Virus record (IMG/VR): IMGVR_UViG_3300032213_001925
Location: 1 to 30,766 of that record
Length of the DNA stretch: 30,766 nucleotides
Source of the DNA: a virus
Direction: 5' to 3' (one strand)
A model generated the notes under the pieces. That model was given only the letters and a program-made list of their open reading frames with translations, searched no databases and was not told the origin of the DNA. Position 1 is the stretch's first letter. Each line of letters opens with the position of its first letter. Both the position numbers and the translations under genes were made by a program. Positions 7,154 to 14,600 of the stretch are shown here, one piece after another.

Positions 7154-7545
7154 TAAAAAATGATTTCATCCCCGTCGTCCGGTGATTGCGCGCGTTGCGA
7201 GAGATATTCTTTGACCTCCAAAAACCGCTTGCCAATGTGCTTCCCCGACGTCCTCGGCTCGCCAAAATCAAGGCGGACGCGCCCGAGTTGCCCCAGCATC
7301 GACTCGGGATCAAACTCAACGTCCCCCTCGGGATCCGCGTGGCCAAACGCGGCGCGAAACTGGCCGATGCGCCAGCCTGCGCGCTCAGAATTGTACAACG
7401 TGTCGTTAATTTTCGCGCCATCGATTGTCAGGCCCACCTCCAGCGTTTCGTCTCCGCGCATCGACATCCCAGTGGAAATCTGCGCGATCTGCGCCAGGTG
7501 TTCCCCGGGCTCCAGCCGTTTAAATTGCGTGTTGTTGTACTTCAT
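7153..7545 (-). CDS. DUF669-family protein, probable single-stranded DNA-binding protein (130 aa)
   Basis: The N-terminus (MKYNNTQFKRLEPGEHLAQI) and the pattern of short beta strands match the DUF669 family, which replaces SSB in many phages. The C-terminus is acidic and ends DDGDEIIF, closely resembling the protein-docking tail of bacterial SSBs (DDDIPF). The family link and the tail together support an ssDNA-binding role. It follows recT by an ATGA overlap, the common phage pairing of an annealing protein with its SSB. Confidence 0.8.
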   Translation of the reverse strand: MKYNNTQFKRLEPGEHLAQIAQISTGMSMRGDETLEVGLTIDGAKINDTLYNSERAGWRIGQFRAAFGHADPEGDVEFDPESMLGQLGRVRLDFGEPRTSGKHIGKRFLEVKEYLSQRAQSPDDGDEIIF

Positions 7546-8183
7546 TTGACGGCTCCTTCCAGTTCAGCTTTGCGAGCTTTCGCCGCTTCACGAAACACGC
7601 CCTCGTTTTCCGGATGCGCAGAATTCGCCGCCTTGAACGCCTCCACCAAGTCACCCAGATTCTCCGCGCCGCGGATGCCGTCCAGTAGCGGACCAATGTC
7701 CACCACGTCCGCCACCGGCTGCGGCCGTACGCTCTCCATTTCCTCCGGAGTATACATGCCGCAAATAACGCCGGGAAACACGGTGCGCACACCTTCCGAG
7801 ATGCACCTGGCGCGCATCATCGCCGCCGGAAATTTATCAAGATTACCAACGCCAGCTTTTTTCGCCCGCGCCAAATCCCATCGGATTTTCACGCTCCCGC
7901 CCTGGGAGTGCGTAAACGTGCCCTCCACCGCATCGTCCCCGTACGCGCCCCACTCCACACGGCCTCCGGCTGACTGAAACCGCGCCAGCATTGCATCGGC
8001 TGAAAGGGCAGGCCTGCCGCCTATGATGTGGTAATGCGTCGCGGCTTTGGCAGGGTGTAGGCCGTCGGCCTGCGCAACCAGCATAAGAGCCGCGGCCTGC
8101 TCGGGCGTTTTGAGGCCAAAAAAGCCCGATTTGCTGACGGCCTGTGCCATCGTGTTAATGTCTTGGATTGTTACTAATTGCAT
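7542..8183 (-). CDS. recT: RecT-family single-strand annealing protein (213 aa)
   Basis: The core is typical of RecT-like recombinases: ALMLVAQADGLHPAKAATHY, then GGRPALSADAMLARFQSAGG, RWDLARAKKAGV and MMRARCISEGVRTVFPG. RecT proteins anneal complementary single strands, repair broken phage DNA and help form replication concatemers. No obvious RecE or lambda-Exo partner is seen, so the exonuclease may come from the host, or another nuclease such as the VRR-NUC protein may take part. The upstream leader (AAAATCTAAACTC) has no Shine-Dalgarno sequence. Confidence 0.88.
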   Translation of the reverse strand: MQLVTIQDINTMAQAVSKSGFFGLKTPEQAAALMLVAQADGLHPAKAATHYHIIGGRPALSADAMLARFQSAGGRVEWGAYGDDAVEGTFTHSQGGSVKIRWDLARAKKAGVGNLDKFPAAMMRARCISEGVRTVFPGVICGMYTPEEMESVRPQPVADVVDIGPLLDGIRGAENLGDLVEAFKAANSAHPENEGVFREAAKARKAELEGAVK

Positions 8184-8187
8184 GAGT

Positions 8188-8349
8188 TTAGATTTTTACT
8201 GCGTCGCGAAGAAAAAGAACCGCAGACAGCGCCGTCAGCCCTGCTAGCGCCAACTTGGAAACGGGATCCACGTCCCAGAATTTGAGTAGGAGAGTGTCCG
8301 CGCATGTGAGCGCCCAAAAAAGGAGCGCGCGTTGTAGGTGTGTCGTCAT
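8188..8349 (-). CDS. Small membrane protein (53 aa)
   Basis: From the ATG at 8349 (MTTHLQRALLFWALTCADTL) the protein has two hydrophobic stretches, about 7-22 and 30-46, separated by LKFWDVDPVSK, so two short membrane helices are likely. An alternative start at 8448 would overlap the preceding gene by 80 bp and add a charged N-terminus, and seems less likely. A weak GGA lies 5 bases before the ATG. The function is unknown. Its position among early genes makes a lysis role less likely than host-membrane takeover or superinfection exclusion, but this is inference. Confidence 0.55.
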   Translation of the reverse strand: MTTHLQRALLFWALTCADTLLLKFWDVDPVSKLALAGLTALSAVLFLRDAVKI

Positions 8350-8368
8350 AAATTCCAATTCGGTCACT

Positions 8369-8980
8369 TCACTTGCCGGCTTTAACTTTTTTTTCACGCG
8401 CCCGGCGCTCGCGTTGTTCCGCTGCTTTTCGCGCGCGACGCTCGTCACGGATTTGCGCGCGCATTGCCGCCTCCGCAGCTGGCCCTCCGGTGCGCTTGGC
8501 CTCCTCGATCAGCGTCCTGGCGCGGGACATTGCGTTTAGGCTGTCAATATTTGCCAGGCGCGCTGCCGCCTCGGCCAGCACACGCTCCTGGCGTTTGGCC
8601 TCCGCCCGTGCGTTTGACTCAGCCCGGAGTGTGCGTTGTTCGGCGCGTGCTGCAGCGAGTCCGCCGATGCGGCGTGCATGCGCGATCCGATGGCGAGCAA
8701 CGCATGCCCGTGTGTACGATTCCGGGTTGGACAGCACGAGCGCGGTCTGCTCCTCACCGCGGCGACGCTTCACGTCCGTTTCCTGCGTTTTGTCGCGCGG
8801 CGGATTGCGCTCTTTTTTGCGGTGTTGTTCAAACCAGCTTTCTGCGGTTTTGAGCCCGCGGCGTTTTTCCCATGCACGGACAGCGTCGTTTATAGACGAC
8901 GCGTTAAAAAACTCTGCGCCGCCCACGTCGGTCGCCCGCAGTAATTGCGCCGCAATCGTGCGGCATGCGTCGGATCTCAT
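8369..8980 (-). CDS. Basic, Arg/Ala-rich helical protein (203 aa)
   Basis: The start at 8980 (MRSDACRTIAAQLLRATDVG) is chosen because it overlaps the stop of the small upstream gene as TAATG. The frame stays open for 95 more codons upstream but that part is His/Pro-rich and covered by another gene. The N-terminal 60 residues look like a small folded helical domain (SINDAVRAWEKRRGLKTA). The rest is a long, highly charged helix with many Arg, Ala and Glu, ending in a Lys/Arg cluster, so nucleic-acid binding or a coiled coil is likely. No family is recognised. Confidence 0.65.
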   Translation of the reverse strand: MRSDACRTIAAQLLRATDVGGAEFFNASSINDAVRAWEKRRGLKTAESWFEQHRKKERNPPRDKTQETDVKRRRGEEQTALVLSNPESYTRACVARHRIAHARRIGGLAAARAEQRTLRAESNARAEAKRQERVLAEAAARLANIDSLNAMSRARTLIEEAKRTGGPAAEAAMRAQIRDERRARKAAEQRERRAREKKVKAGK

Positions 8981-9153
8981 TATGCGTAAATGGCTGTCTC
9001 CAAACGGACTACAGAGCAATTGGCAGACATACCCGCGCGGCGGAGTATGCGCTCCGCTCCGCGATAGGTGAGTCTGCGGGAGCGGATGATGTGACGCGTG
9101 GATTGCTCTCCGGTGATGTGATTTGCGACTGTTAGTGTGTGTAAGATGTTCAT
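8980..9153 (-). CDS. Hypothetical small basic protein (57 aa)
   Basis: Translation from the ATG at 9153 gives MNILHTLTVANHITGEQSTR, then HIIRSRRLTYRGAERILRRA and a short tail ending ETAIYA. The stop and the next start share a base (TAATG), which supports it as a real gene. The protein is arginine-rich and could bind nucleic acid. The leader (9154-9201) is unusual: C- and A-rich, with almost no G and no Shine-Dalgarno sequence. The family is unknown. Confidence 0.55.
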   Translation of the reverse strand: MNILHTLTVANHITGEQSTRHIIRSRRLTYRGAERILRRAGMSANCSVVRLETAIYA

Positions 9154-9201
9154 GGTGTTGGTTTTGTTGGGGTTGGGGTTGGATTGGGGTTAAAATGGCG
9201 C

Positions 9202-9414
9202 TTATTGGTTGGCGTTTATTGCCGCCTTGATTTGGCTTGGGGTAAACGTGCGGCGCTCTTGCCACAGAGGCTGGCCAGCCTTGCCGGTGGCGCTGATCAC
9301 AACGCTCCAGGCGCCGCTTTTTAATTTGCGGAGTTTGGACAGGTAGCCTGTCCCGTTGCGTCCAACCTTATAAGGTGCCGGATATGTGCCTGGGGTTGTA
9401 TGGGTCGTTGTCAT
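9202..9414 (-). CDS. Hypothetical small protein (70 aa)
   Basis: The ATG at 9414 gives MTTTHTTPGTYPAPYKVGRN, then a compact beta-looking domain (GYLSKLRKLKSGAWSVVISA) and a helix ending KAAINANQ. It could be a small DNA-binding domain of the type that begins integrases, but that is only a resemblance. A TTG at 9462 in the same frame overlaps the preceding gene as TTGA and would add 16 residues beginning MKKSIDKRT. Either start is possible. Confidence 0.5.
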   Translation of the reverse strand: MTTTHTTPGTYPAPYKVGRNGTGYLSKLRKLKSGAWSVVISATGKAGQPLWQERRTFTPSQIKAAINANQ

Positions 9415-9458
9415 GGCGCTTATTTTAGCCAAGCCGGTTCGCTTGTCTATACTTTTTT

Positions 9459-9614
9459 TCAATTTTTTTTCGCCTTGCGTAAATCGTTGCTTTGCTTGCG
9501 TTTGCGTCGAGGACGCTGCGCGTTTAGTCGCGCTGCAATTGTTTTTTTTTCGCTACGAGCTTGGCCTCCGCGGCGCCCGATCGCTGCGAGATACGCTGTG
9601 ACTGTGTTTTCCAT
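9459..9614 (-). CDS. Small, strongly basic protein, probable first gene of the early operon (51 aa)
   Basis: The ATG at 9614 (MENTVTAYLAAIGRRGGQAR) is preceded by AAGG seven bases upstream, one of the few plausible Shine-Dalgarno sites here. The AAIGRRGGQARSEKK motif recurs in many small phage and plasmid proteins of unknown role. The C-terminus is almost all Lys and Arg (RPRRKRKQSNDLRKAKKN), so nucleic-acid binding is likely. It is the first gene after the lysis-module terminator, in the usual place of an early regulator. Confidence 0.55.
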   Translation of the reverse strand: MENTVTAYLAAIGRRGGQARSEKKTIAARLNAQRPRRKRKQSNDLRKAKKN

Positions 9615-9723
9615 CCTCACACCTTGCCAACCCGCTCCGCAGCCGTCAACAGGTTGCCAACGATGGCGCACGCGTGCACACTGTGCTCAGCACGGCGTGT
9701 TTTTCGGGGTGCGCCCGTGCTGG
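9615..9723 (-). promoter_or_regulatory. Gap with palindromes: probable early promoter/operator region
   Basis: No gene is evident here. It separates the terminator after the lysozyme from the first early gene. It holds the perfect palindromes GCACGCGTGC (9668-9677) and GTGCTCAGCAC (9683-9693), sharing GCAC/GTGC half-sites. Further half-sites at 9691-9696 and 9715-9720 can pair as GCACGG/CCGTGC. TTGACG on the minus strand (around 9645-9650) resembles a -35 box, but no convincing -10 box is seen. A promoter is expected from the layout rather than proven by motif. Confidence 0.35.
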
Positions 9724-9761
9724 AAAAAGGCGCCCGGCCCGTCGTGTGACGGTGTCCGGGC
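9724..9761 (-). terminator. Rho-independent terminator after the lysozyme gene
   Basis: On the minus strand GCCCGG (9756-9761) pairs with CCGGGC (9732-9737), with an inner CCGTC/GACGG stem (9748-9752 with 9739-9743) around a four-base loop. GCC and then TTTTT (9724-9728) follow. The hairpin starts at the lysozyme stop codon, the expected end of the late operon. Confidence 0.6.
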
Positions 9762-10348
9762 TACTCTCCGCGGAGTCCCGCGGCAAATAGCTCAGCCTCA
9801 GCGGTTCGCCGACGCTGCAAGCCCGGCGTGTCAGGCCACAGCCTGCGCATTTGCAGCAACAATGCGGGCACCAGATTTGCCTTGCCTTCTCTGAGAACGT
9901 TCTGAATTGCAGCCATTTCCGCTCGTCGCTGGCCAGCAAGCGCGCTGCCACGATTAAACACCAGCGACACGAGCGCGCCCAGGCAATCGCCGTTCAACTG
10001 CGCGGCCTCCGGATAAATCCGCAGCGTGCGTGCCTCCCAGGTCGGAAGCGTCGCGCGCTCAAAAACTTGCAACGCCGTTGCATATGGTATTACCAGATTG
10101 GCCACGGATAGGAGTGCCAGGCGCGCGGCGTTGCCTTTGATTCCGGACACGTTGATTAACGCCCCCACCGTGTCCGTGCCGAGGTCCACCCAAGCGCGCG
10201 CGGTGTCCTCCCAGGGCGTGTGTCCCAGATCCCACCCAAATCCGATTGTGATACCCGAGTCGCTACCCGGCCACTCGGGACGGCCGAGGTAATCAGACGG
10301 GTCGTTTTCGAAACTGAGGATCAGCTCGCGCGCTTTCTCGGAAATCAT
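9761..10348 (-). CDS. Lysozyme-like endolysin (195 aa)
   Basis: The N-terminal motif follows the phage lysozyme pattern: LILSFENDPSDY with a probable catalytic Glu14, then WPGSDSGITIGFGWDLG with Asp30 and Thr34 in the positions expected of the E-D-T triad of GH24/pesticin-like muramidases. It would cut peptidoglycan glycan strands. There is no signal peptide or membrane anchor, so release depends on the holin genes immediately upstream. The 27-residue gene before it overlaps its start as ATGA. It stops with TAG at the terminator hairpin. Confidence 0.82.
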   Translation of the reverse strand: MISEKARELILSFENDPSDYLGRPEWPGSDSGITIGFGWDLGHTPWEDTARAWVDLGTDTVGALINVSGIKGNAARLALLSVANLVIPYATALQVFERATLPTWEARTLRIYPEAAQLNGDCLGALVSLVFNRGSALAGQRRAEMAAIQNVLREGKANLVPALLLQMRRLWPDTPGLQRRRTAEAELFAAGLRGE

Positions 10349-10428
10349 TTGCGAATAAATGGTTTAAGGATAATCCCAATCACGGCCGCCCATGCGGCCC
10401 ACACCCAGCCCCAGCGTCTGCCCCTCAT
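10345..10428 (-). CDS. Tiny membrane protein in the lysis cassette (27 aa)
   Basis: Translation gives MRGRRWGWVWAAWAAVIGII ending LKPFIRK. A positively charged N-terminus (RGRR) precedes one Trp/Ala-rich membrane segment (about 6-22) and a basic tail. The gene is bracketed by ATGA overlaps on both sides (with the 60-aa gene and the lysozyme), which argues strongly that it is translated. A lysis-accessory role (antiholin or pinholin-like) is inferred from position. No family is known to me. Confidence 0.6.
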   Translation of the reverse strand: MRGRRWGWVWAAWAAVIGIILKPFIRK

Positions 10429-10607
10429 TTGCGGCGCCTCCAGTTGTCGCGGATCCAATCGATAATTTTCAACGTCGTATAAATTAGCGCCGCCAGCAGC
10501 CCCAGCACTTGGATCACGTCGCGCATGTCCAGGAGCGTCGGCACCCAGCCCGCCACGTTGGCAACCATTACGATCGAAATGTCGTCCAGATGTCGTTCGG
10601 TGGTCAT
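10425..10607 (-). CDS. Small membrane protein, holin-like (60 aa)
   Basis: The N-terminal half is amphipathic (MTTERHLDDISIVMVANVAG). One membrane helix follows at about 30-48 (VIQVLGLLAALIYTTLKII), and the C-terminus is a basic RDNWRRRK tail. Size, topology and position between other membrane genes and the lysozyme fit a holin or antiholin. Both ends are fused to neighbours by ATGA overlaps. Confidence 0.65.
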   Translation of the reverse strand: MTTERHLDDISIVMVANVAGWVPTLLDMRDVIQVLGLLAALIYTTLKIIDWIRDNWRRRK

Positions 10608-10795
10608 TTTTTAACGCGTTTGCGCGGTGCAGATTTCTTCACTTCCGAAAACGTTTTCTCAAGCAGTTTAGCAGCCCGATGCGCATCCCACCAGCCGCGT
10701 CCGCCAATGCCTGCGGACAACCCGATCAAAAACGCAGCAACCGTTTCCGGCCAGGGAAGCATTGCAGACAACCACAGCGAGAGTTTTGTGATCAT
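10604..10795 (-). CDS. Small membrane protein of the lysis cassette (63 aa)
   Basis: The start at 10795 overlaps the holin gene stop as ATGA. The protein begins MITKLSLWLSAMLPWPETVA, with one Gly/Ala-rich membrane segment at about 13-31 (AFLIGLSAGIGG) and a long basic cytoplasmic-type tail (KKSAPRKRVKK). It could be a holin partner or a spanin-like component, but no lipobox is present. The role is inferred from the cassette. Confidence 0.6.
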   Translation of the reverse strand: MITKLSLWLSAMLPWPETVAAFLIGLSAGIGGRGWWDAHRAAKLLEKTFSEVKKSAPRKRVKK

Positions 10796-11274
10796 TTTTT
10801 CGCATCGCCACCGGTGTTTGACGCCCCGAAATAAAACATGACGACAGCGCCCCAGGATGTGGACAGCGCGCCAATGAGCAAAGTGAGTCCGCTGTTGTCC
10901 CAAAGCTTTAGCGCCCCTGTCAGCAACCCCACAAGCACCCCAAAAAACCCCAGCGTAATCGCCAGCGCCAGCACGTCAGGCGCCCAGCCGCCGCGCTCGG
11001 TAGCCATGCGTCGCGCGCTGTCGCGGTCGGCCGCGGCAACCTTTGCGGCGTCAATCTCAAGTTCTTTCAACCGCGTTGCCAGCTGCGCGTCCGCCGCTTT
11101 GAGCGCTGCCATTTGTTCCGCGCTCAGGTTGCCGGACTTTAGCGCTTTGCTTACGGTCTCCCGCGTCGCGTCGCTCATGCCCAAAGCTTTGCCAGCGGCA
11201 TCCACGGCCAGACCGCCAAGCGGTCCGCCAAGCAGCGTCCCAATTGTTGGCAAAATGGATGACAGCCAGTTCAT
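10792..11274 (-). CDS. Holin, three-segment type (160 aa)
   Basis: The start at 11274 (MNWLSSILPTIGTLLGGPLG) shares a base with the upstream stop (TGATG). A hydrophobic, Gly-rich N-terminal segment (3-23) is followed by a charged helical middle (30-97) and two clear membrane helices at about 101-124 and 129-151 ending MFYFGA. This layout resembles the 3-TM phage/GTA holin family, whose members permeabilise the inner membrane to let the endolysin out. It is the first gene of a four-membrane-protein lysis cassette. Confidence 0.7.
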   Translation of the reverse strand: MNWLSSILPTIGTLLGGPLGGLAVDAAGKALGMSDATRETVSKALKSGNLSAEQMAALKAADAQLATRLKELEIDAAKVAAADRDSARRMATERGGWAPDVLALAITLGFFGVLVGLLTGALKLWDNSGLTLLIGALSTSWGAVVMFYFGASNTGGDAKK

Positions 11275-11633
11275 CACGGCTGCTCCCAAAGTTGCCTAGT
11301 TTCATTCCAGTTCCAGTTCCCTTGCGACGGCCGCGGCACCGGCGCCTCCCACAAAAACGTGTTCCGCTTAAGTGTCCAACTTGGAAACGGTTGCGACTCA
11401 TAAAACGCGTCACTCGCGGCATCGTAATTCCAGCCGATGCCAGGATAATTCATGCGCAGCGCTAGCCCGTCGTCGGGTTGTCCGTCCGGTCCATAATGCA
11501 CTCCGCCGCGGGCATTGTAACTGCATTGCAGCCACGTGCCAGGGGACGAGTCAACAAACGTTTGAAAAAACTCAGGCTCTGCAACGATAACTTGCAAAAC
11601 CTTGTCGTTTAAAATCTTAGCATAGTGTGCCAT
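11274..11633 (-). CDS. Fibre-associated phage protein (119 aa)
   Basis: The protein starts MAHYAKILNDKVLQVIVAEP and contains YNARGGVHYG, YPGIGWNYDAASDAFY and PFPSWTL. This pattern is widespread in tailed phages of aquatic bacteria, next to tail-fibre genes. Its biochemical role is not established to my knowledge; attachment or fibre assembly is likely from position. It follows the fibre gene after a 3-bp gap and overlaps the holin gene by one base. Confidence 0.75.
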   Translation of the reverse strand: MAHYAKILNDKVLQVIVAEPEFFQTFVDSSPGTWLQCSYNARGGVHYGPDGQPDDGLALRMNYPGIGWNYDAASDAFYESQPFPSWTLKRNTFLWEAPVPRPSQGNWNWNETRQLWEQP

Positions 11634-11636
11634 ATA

Positions 11637-14600
11637 TTAAGCGATCAAATTTCCTGAAGTTGTAAACGTGTGATAAGTATAACCGCCAGTGGTTACAATT
11701 GTTCCGCCTGTGCAGCGAGCGGCTCCAGTGTAGCGGATGATTGCAAGCCCGGATCCGCCGTTGGCTCCACTGAATGATCCACCAGCGCCGCCGCCACCTC
11801 CGCCAGTGTTGGCAGTGCCAGCAGTTGCGGCAGGTGTGCCTTGCAAACCACCAGCACCACCTCCGCCAGCTCCACCAGTGCCTGCAGTTCCGCCAGCGTT
11901 TACTCCGCCGCCGCCTCCGCCACCATAATACCCACTCGCACCAGTGCTCGTTGCAGTTGCCCACGTCGAGTAGGTGTTGGTGCCTGCGCCGCCGTTGCCA
12001 GCAACGCTACTTGATCCGCTTACAGACGCGCCAGCCGCACCGGCTCCTCCACCACCAGCACCAGGACCGCCGCTGCTTGTAGAATTGACGCTGCCGCCTG
12101 CGTTACCTTGGCCCGACGTGCCCGCGCCACCGGCGTAAGTTCCGCCGCCGGAACCGTAACCAGCGCCGCCGCCGGATCCTCCAGACACGCCCGCTGCCGG
12201 CCCTGAAGTGATATTGCCAGCACCACCGCCACCGCCTCCAATTGCGGTAGCAACCGGAGCGGAAAAACTAATCAGTGAGTTTCCACCTGAAGTCCCTTGC
12301 GTGCCGTTCACGGTTGATCCAGCGCCCCCAGCGCCGATTGAAATTGTGTAATTGGCTCCCGGCAAAACAACAAACGTGCCGTAATACACGCCACCAGCGC
12401 CACCGCCTCCCGAATTGGAACGTCCGCCACCAGCACCGCCAGCAATCAGCAGCACCTCGGCCAAAAAGGTTCCGCGATCCGTGAGCCATTTGTTTTCCGA
12501 CGCGGAATACGTAAGCTGCGCCAAATCGACAGGCGCCGTGGTTGCAATGGAATACCCGCGCAGCGCCTGTACCGACGCGGTCACGGATCCGGACCCAGAC
12601 GCAACCACGTCACCGGACAGCGCGGAAATCCCGCCGCCGCCGCCGATAATGCCCGCCGTCGTCACAGATGCGACGCGTCCAAACGCATCCACAGTAAGAA
12701 CGGGAACAACGCTCGAACTTCCAAACGTGCCGGCCGCGCCCAGCGTTGCCAGCGCGTGCGCGTGATCGGCTTTCGCCGCAAACAGTGAAGATCCAATTAC
12801 ACCAGCCGTCGTCAACGCCGCGGGAATCGCAGTGGACAACCCGGACAACTGCGCGGTTGTCAGCGCCGAGATTTGCACTGTGGTCAGCGCTGTAACGCGC
12901 CCCTTGGCGTCAATACTCAATTTGGGAACGACCGTTGCACTGCCAACGTTGCTCTGGGCGGTTGTAATTGCCGCCAGCGTCGGCGCCGGAAATGACCCCG
13001 TCAAATCTCCGGACGCAGGATCATAAGAACGGGAATATTGAAATTGCGCAACAGACGCTCCCACTTTGGTTTCGTAGGAAATCCCCGTCGCGTTGCTGTA
13101 ATTATTTCCAAGGGAGTAATAGTAAGTCCCAGCCACACCCGTCACAACGTAGTTTGTCGCGCCAGGCTGAATCGCAAAGCTGGATTGGTACACACCGACC
13201 ACGGATCCAGCGCCGGCAATGTTAATGCCGTTTCCAGTCGCAGCCAGGTTGGAAAACGCGGTAAAGCCAGCGGTGAACAGCGCCGTGGTACTTGTGATGC
13301 TAATTACGTTTGCGCCGGTGCAGGCCAAAAGCGAATTGCGAATCTCAGCGTACGGCTTAAGCGCGCCGTTTGTGCCGCGCATCAGCACCACGCACGTGCC
13401 GAACTCAGTGTTCAGCCCGTCCGCGTAAAGCGACCCACCATTGATATCAAAATGCGTGCCGCCGCTACCGGCTACTGCGTACGCATTGGATCGCAAATTA
13501 GTTGCCTTAACACTCACGTCCGGACCAATTAACACGCCGACGGATGACGTGTTGGACGACACGTTTTCGACAACACAATCTTGCAAATGCACAACGGACG
13601 AAACACCCGTTGCACTCGCCAGCGACAGAGTCGGCGTCGATGGGTTGTTAACAGTCAGTCGGATCCCACACACCTGCAACTGATTATTTGCCGCCGTCGC
13701 ACCGCCGGTAAACGCGTGCGTGCCAGTAATGCGCACCGTGCTCGTCTGCCCGTTGTTGTGTCCAATAGCGGACACCAGCACGCATCCGCGGAACGTGATA
13801 TTTTCGGTGTACAGTCCAGGCGGCACCAAAACCTGCGCCGGATTGGTATACGTCGCGTCCGAAAACAAATCAATACAACCCTGCACCGTCGCCGCATCCT
13901 GCCCAACAACTGCCGTGCGTGTAAATTTGTTAAGTTTGTTGCCGAGGTCTGTTGTCAGATTGGCAATTTTACTCTGCGCAATGCCTGCAGCCGCATCGAC
14001 ATCCGCATTTATTAGCAAACTCGCCGGCGTCTGGAAAATGGAATTTATGACTTTAGCAAGTCCCGTCCCAGACACGGACGGCAACGTGGTGTGCACGTGT
14101 GTCGGCGTTGAGGCCCCAAAGCTCAGCGTCACCGTGCGGTTGTTGGCCGTGGCTTTGCCAAGCAACTCAATGTAAAGCCGATCTGTCGCGAGCACCGTTG
14201 TTTGCGGCACCGTCAATGCCAAGATGTATTGCGCTGTCACTGACGGGTCGTACACGCTCACGTCGTCGGACGTTGCAAGTAACGTTAATGCGTTGGACGC
14301 GTCGTATTTGTACAAGCGCGCCTGCAAAATCGTCTGATTTGCTGAGTTTGCGTTAGACGACGCCCACAAATTAAAATCCCAAATGCCCGCCGGAATAGTT
14401 GTAACGCCGGGATCCCCCACAGCAGTTACAAATCCACGTACCAGCGTGTAATCCACTTGCGACAACGTCCCAGACGTCACCACGGACTGCAGCGATTCCG
14501 ACGCACGCCCGAGCGCCTTTGGTTCACCAGGTAAATTTGTCACCGGACTCGCACCAGCCTGCGCGGCGTTTAAAAAATAGGCAATTCCACCGCCGCCCGA

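Noticed and set aside
8981-9265. 95-codon N-terminal extension of the 203-aa basic protein
   Set aside because: The extension is His/Pro/Ser-rich without domain character and overlaps a separate small gene whose stop couples to the start at 8980.
9202-9414. Small protein considered as an integrase arm-binding domain, hinting at lysogeny
   Set aside because: The resemblance is weak and no integrase catalytic domain, repressor or attachment site is visible.
12020-12253. Minus-strand 77-residue frame inside the glycine-rich tip
   Set aside because: It is a shadow of GC-rich Gly codons in another frame, with Ala/Val low complexity and no start context.
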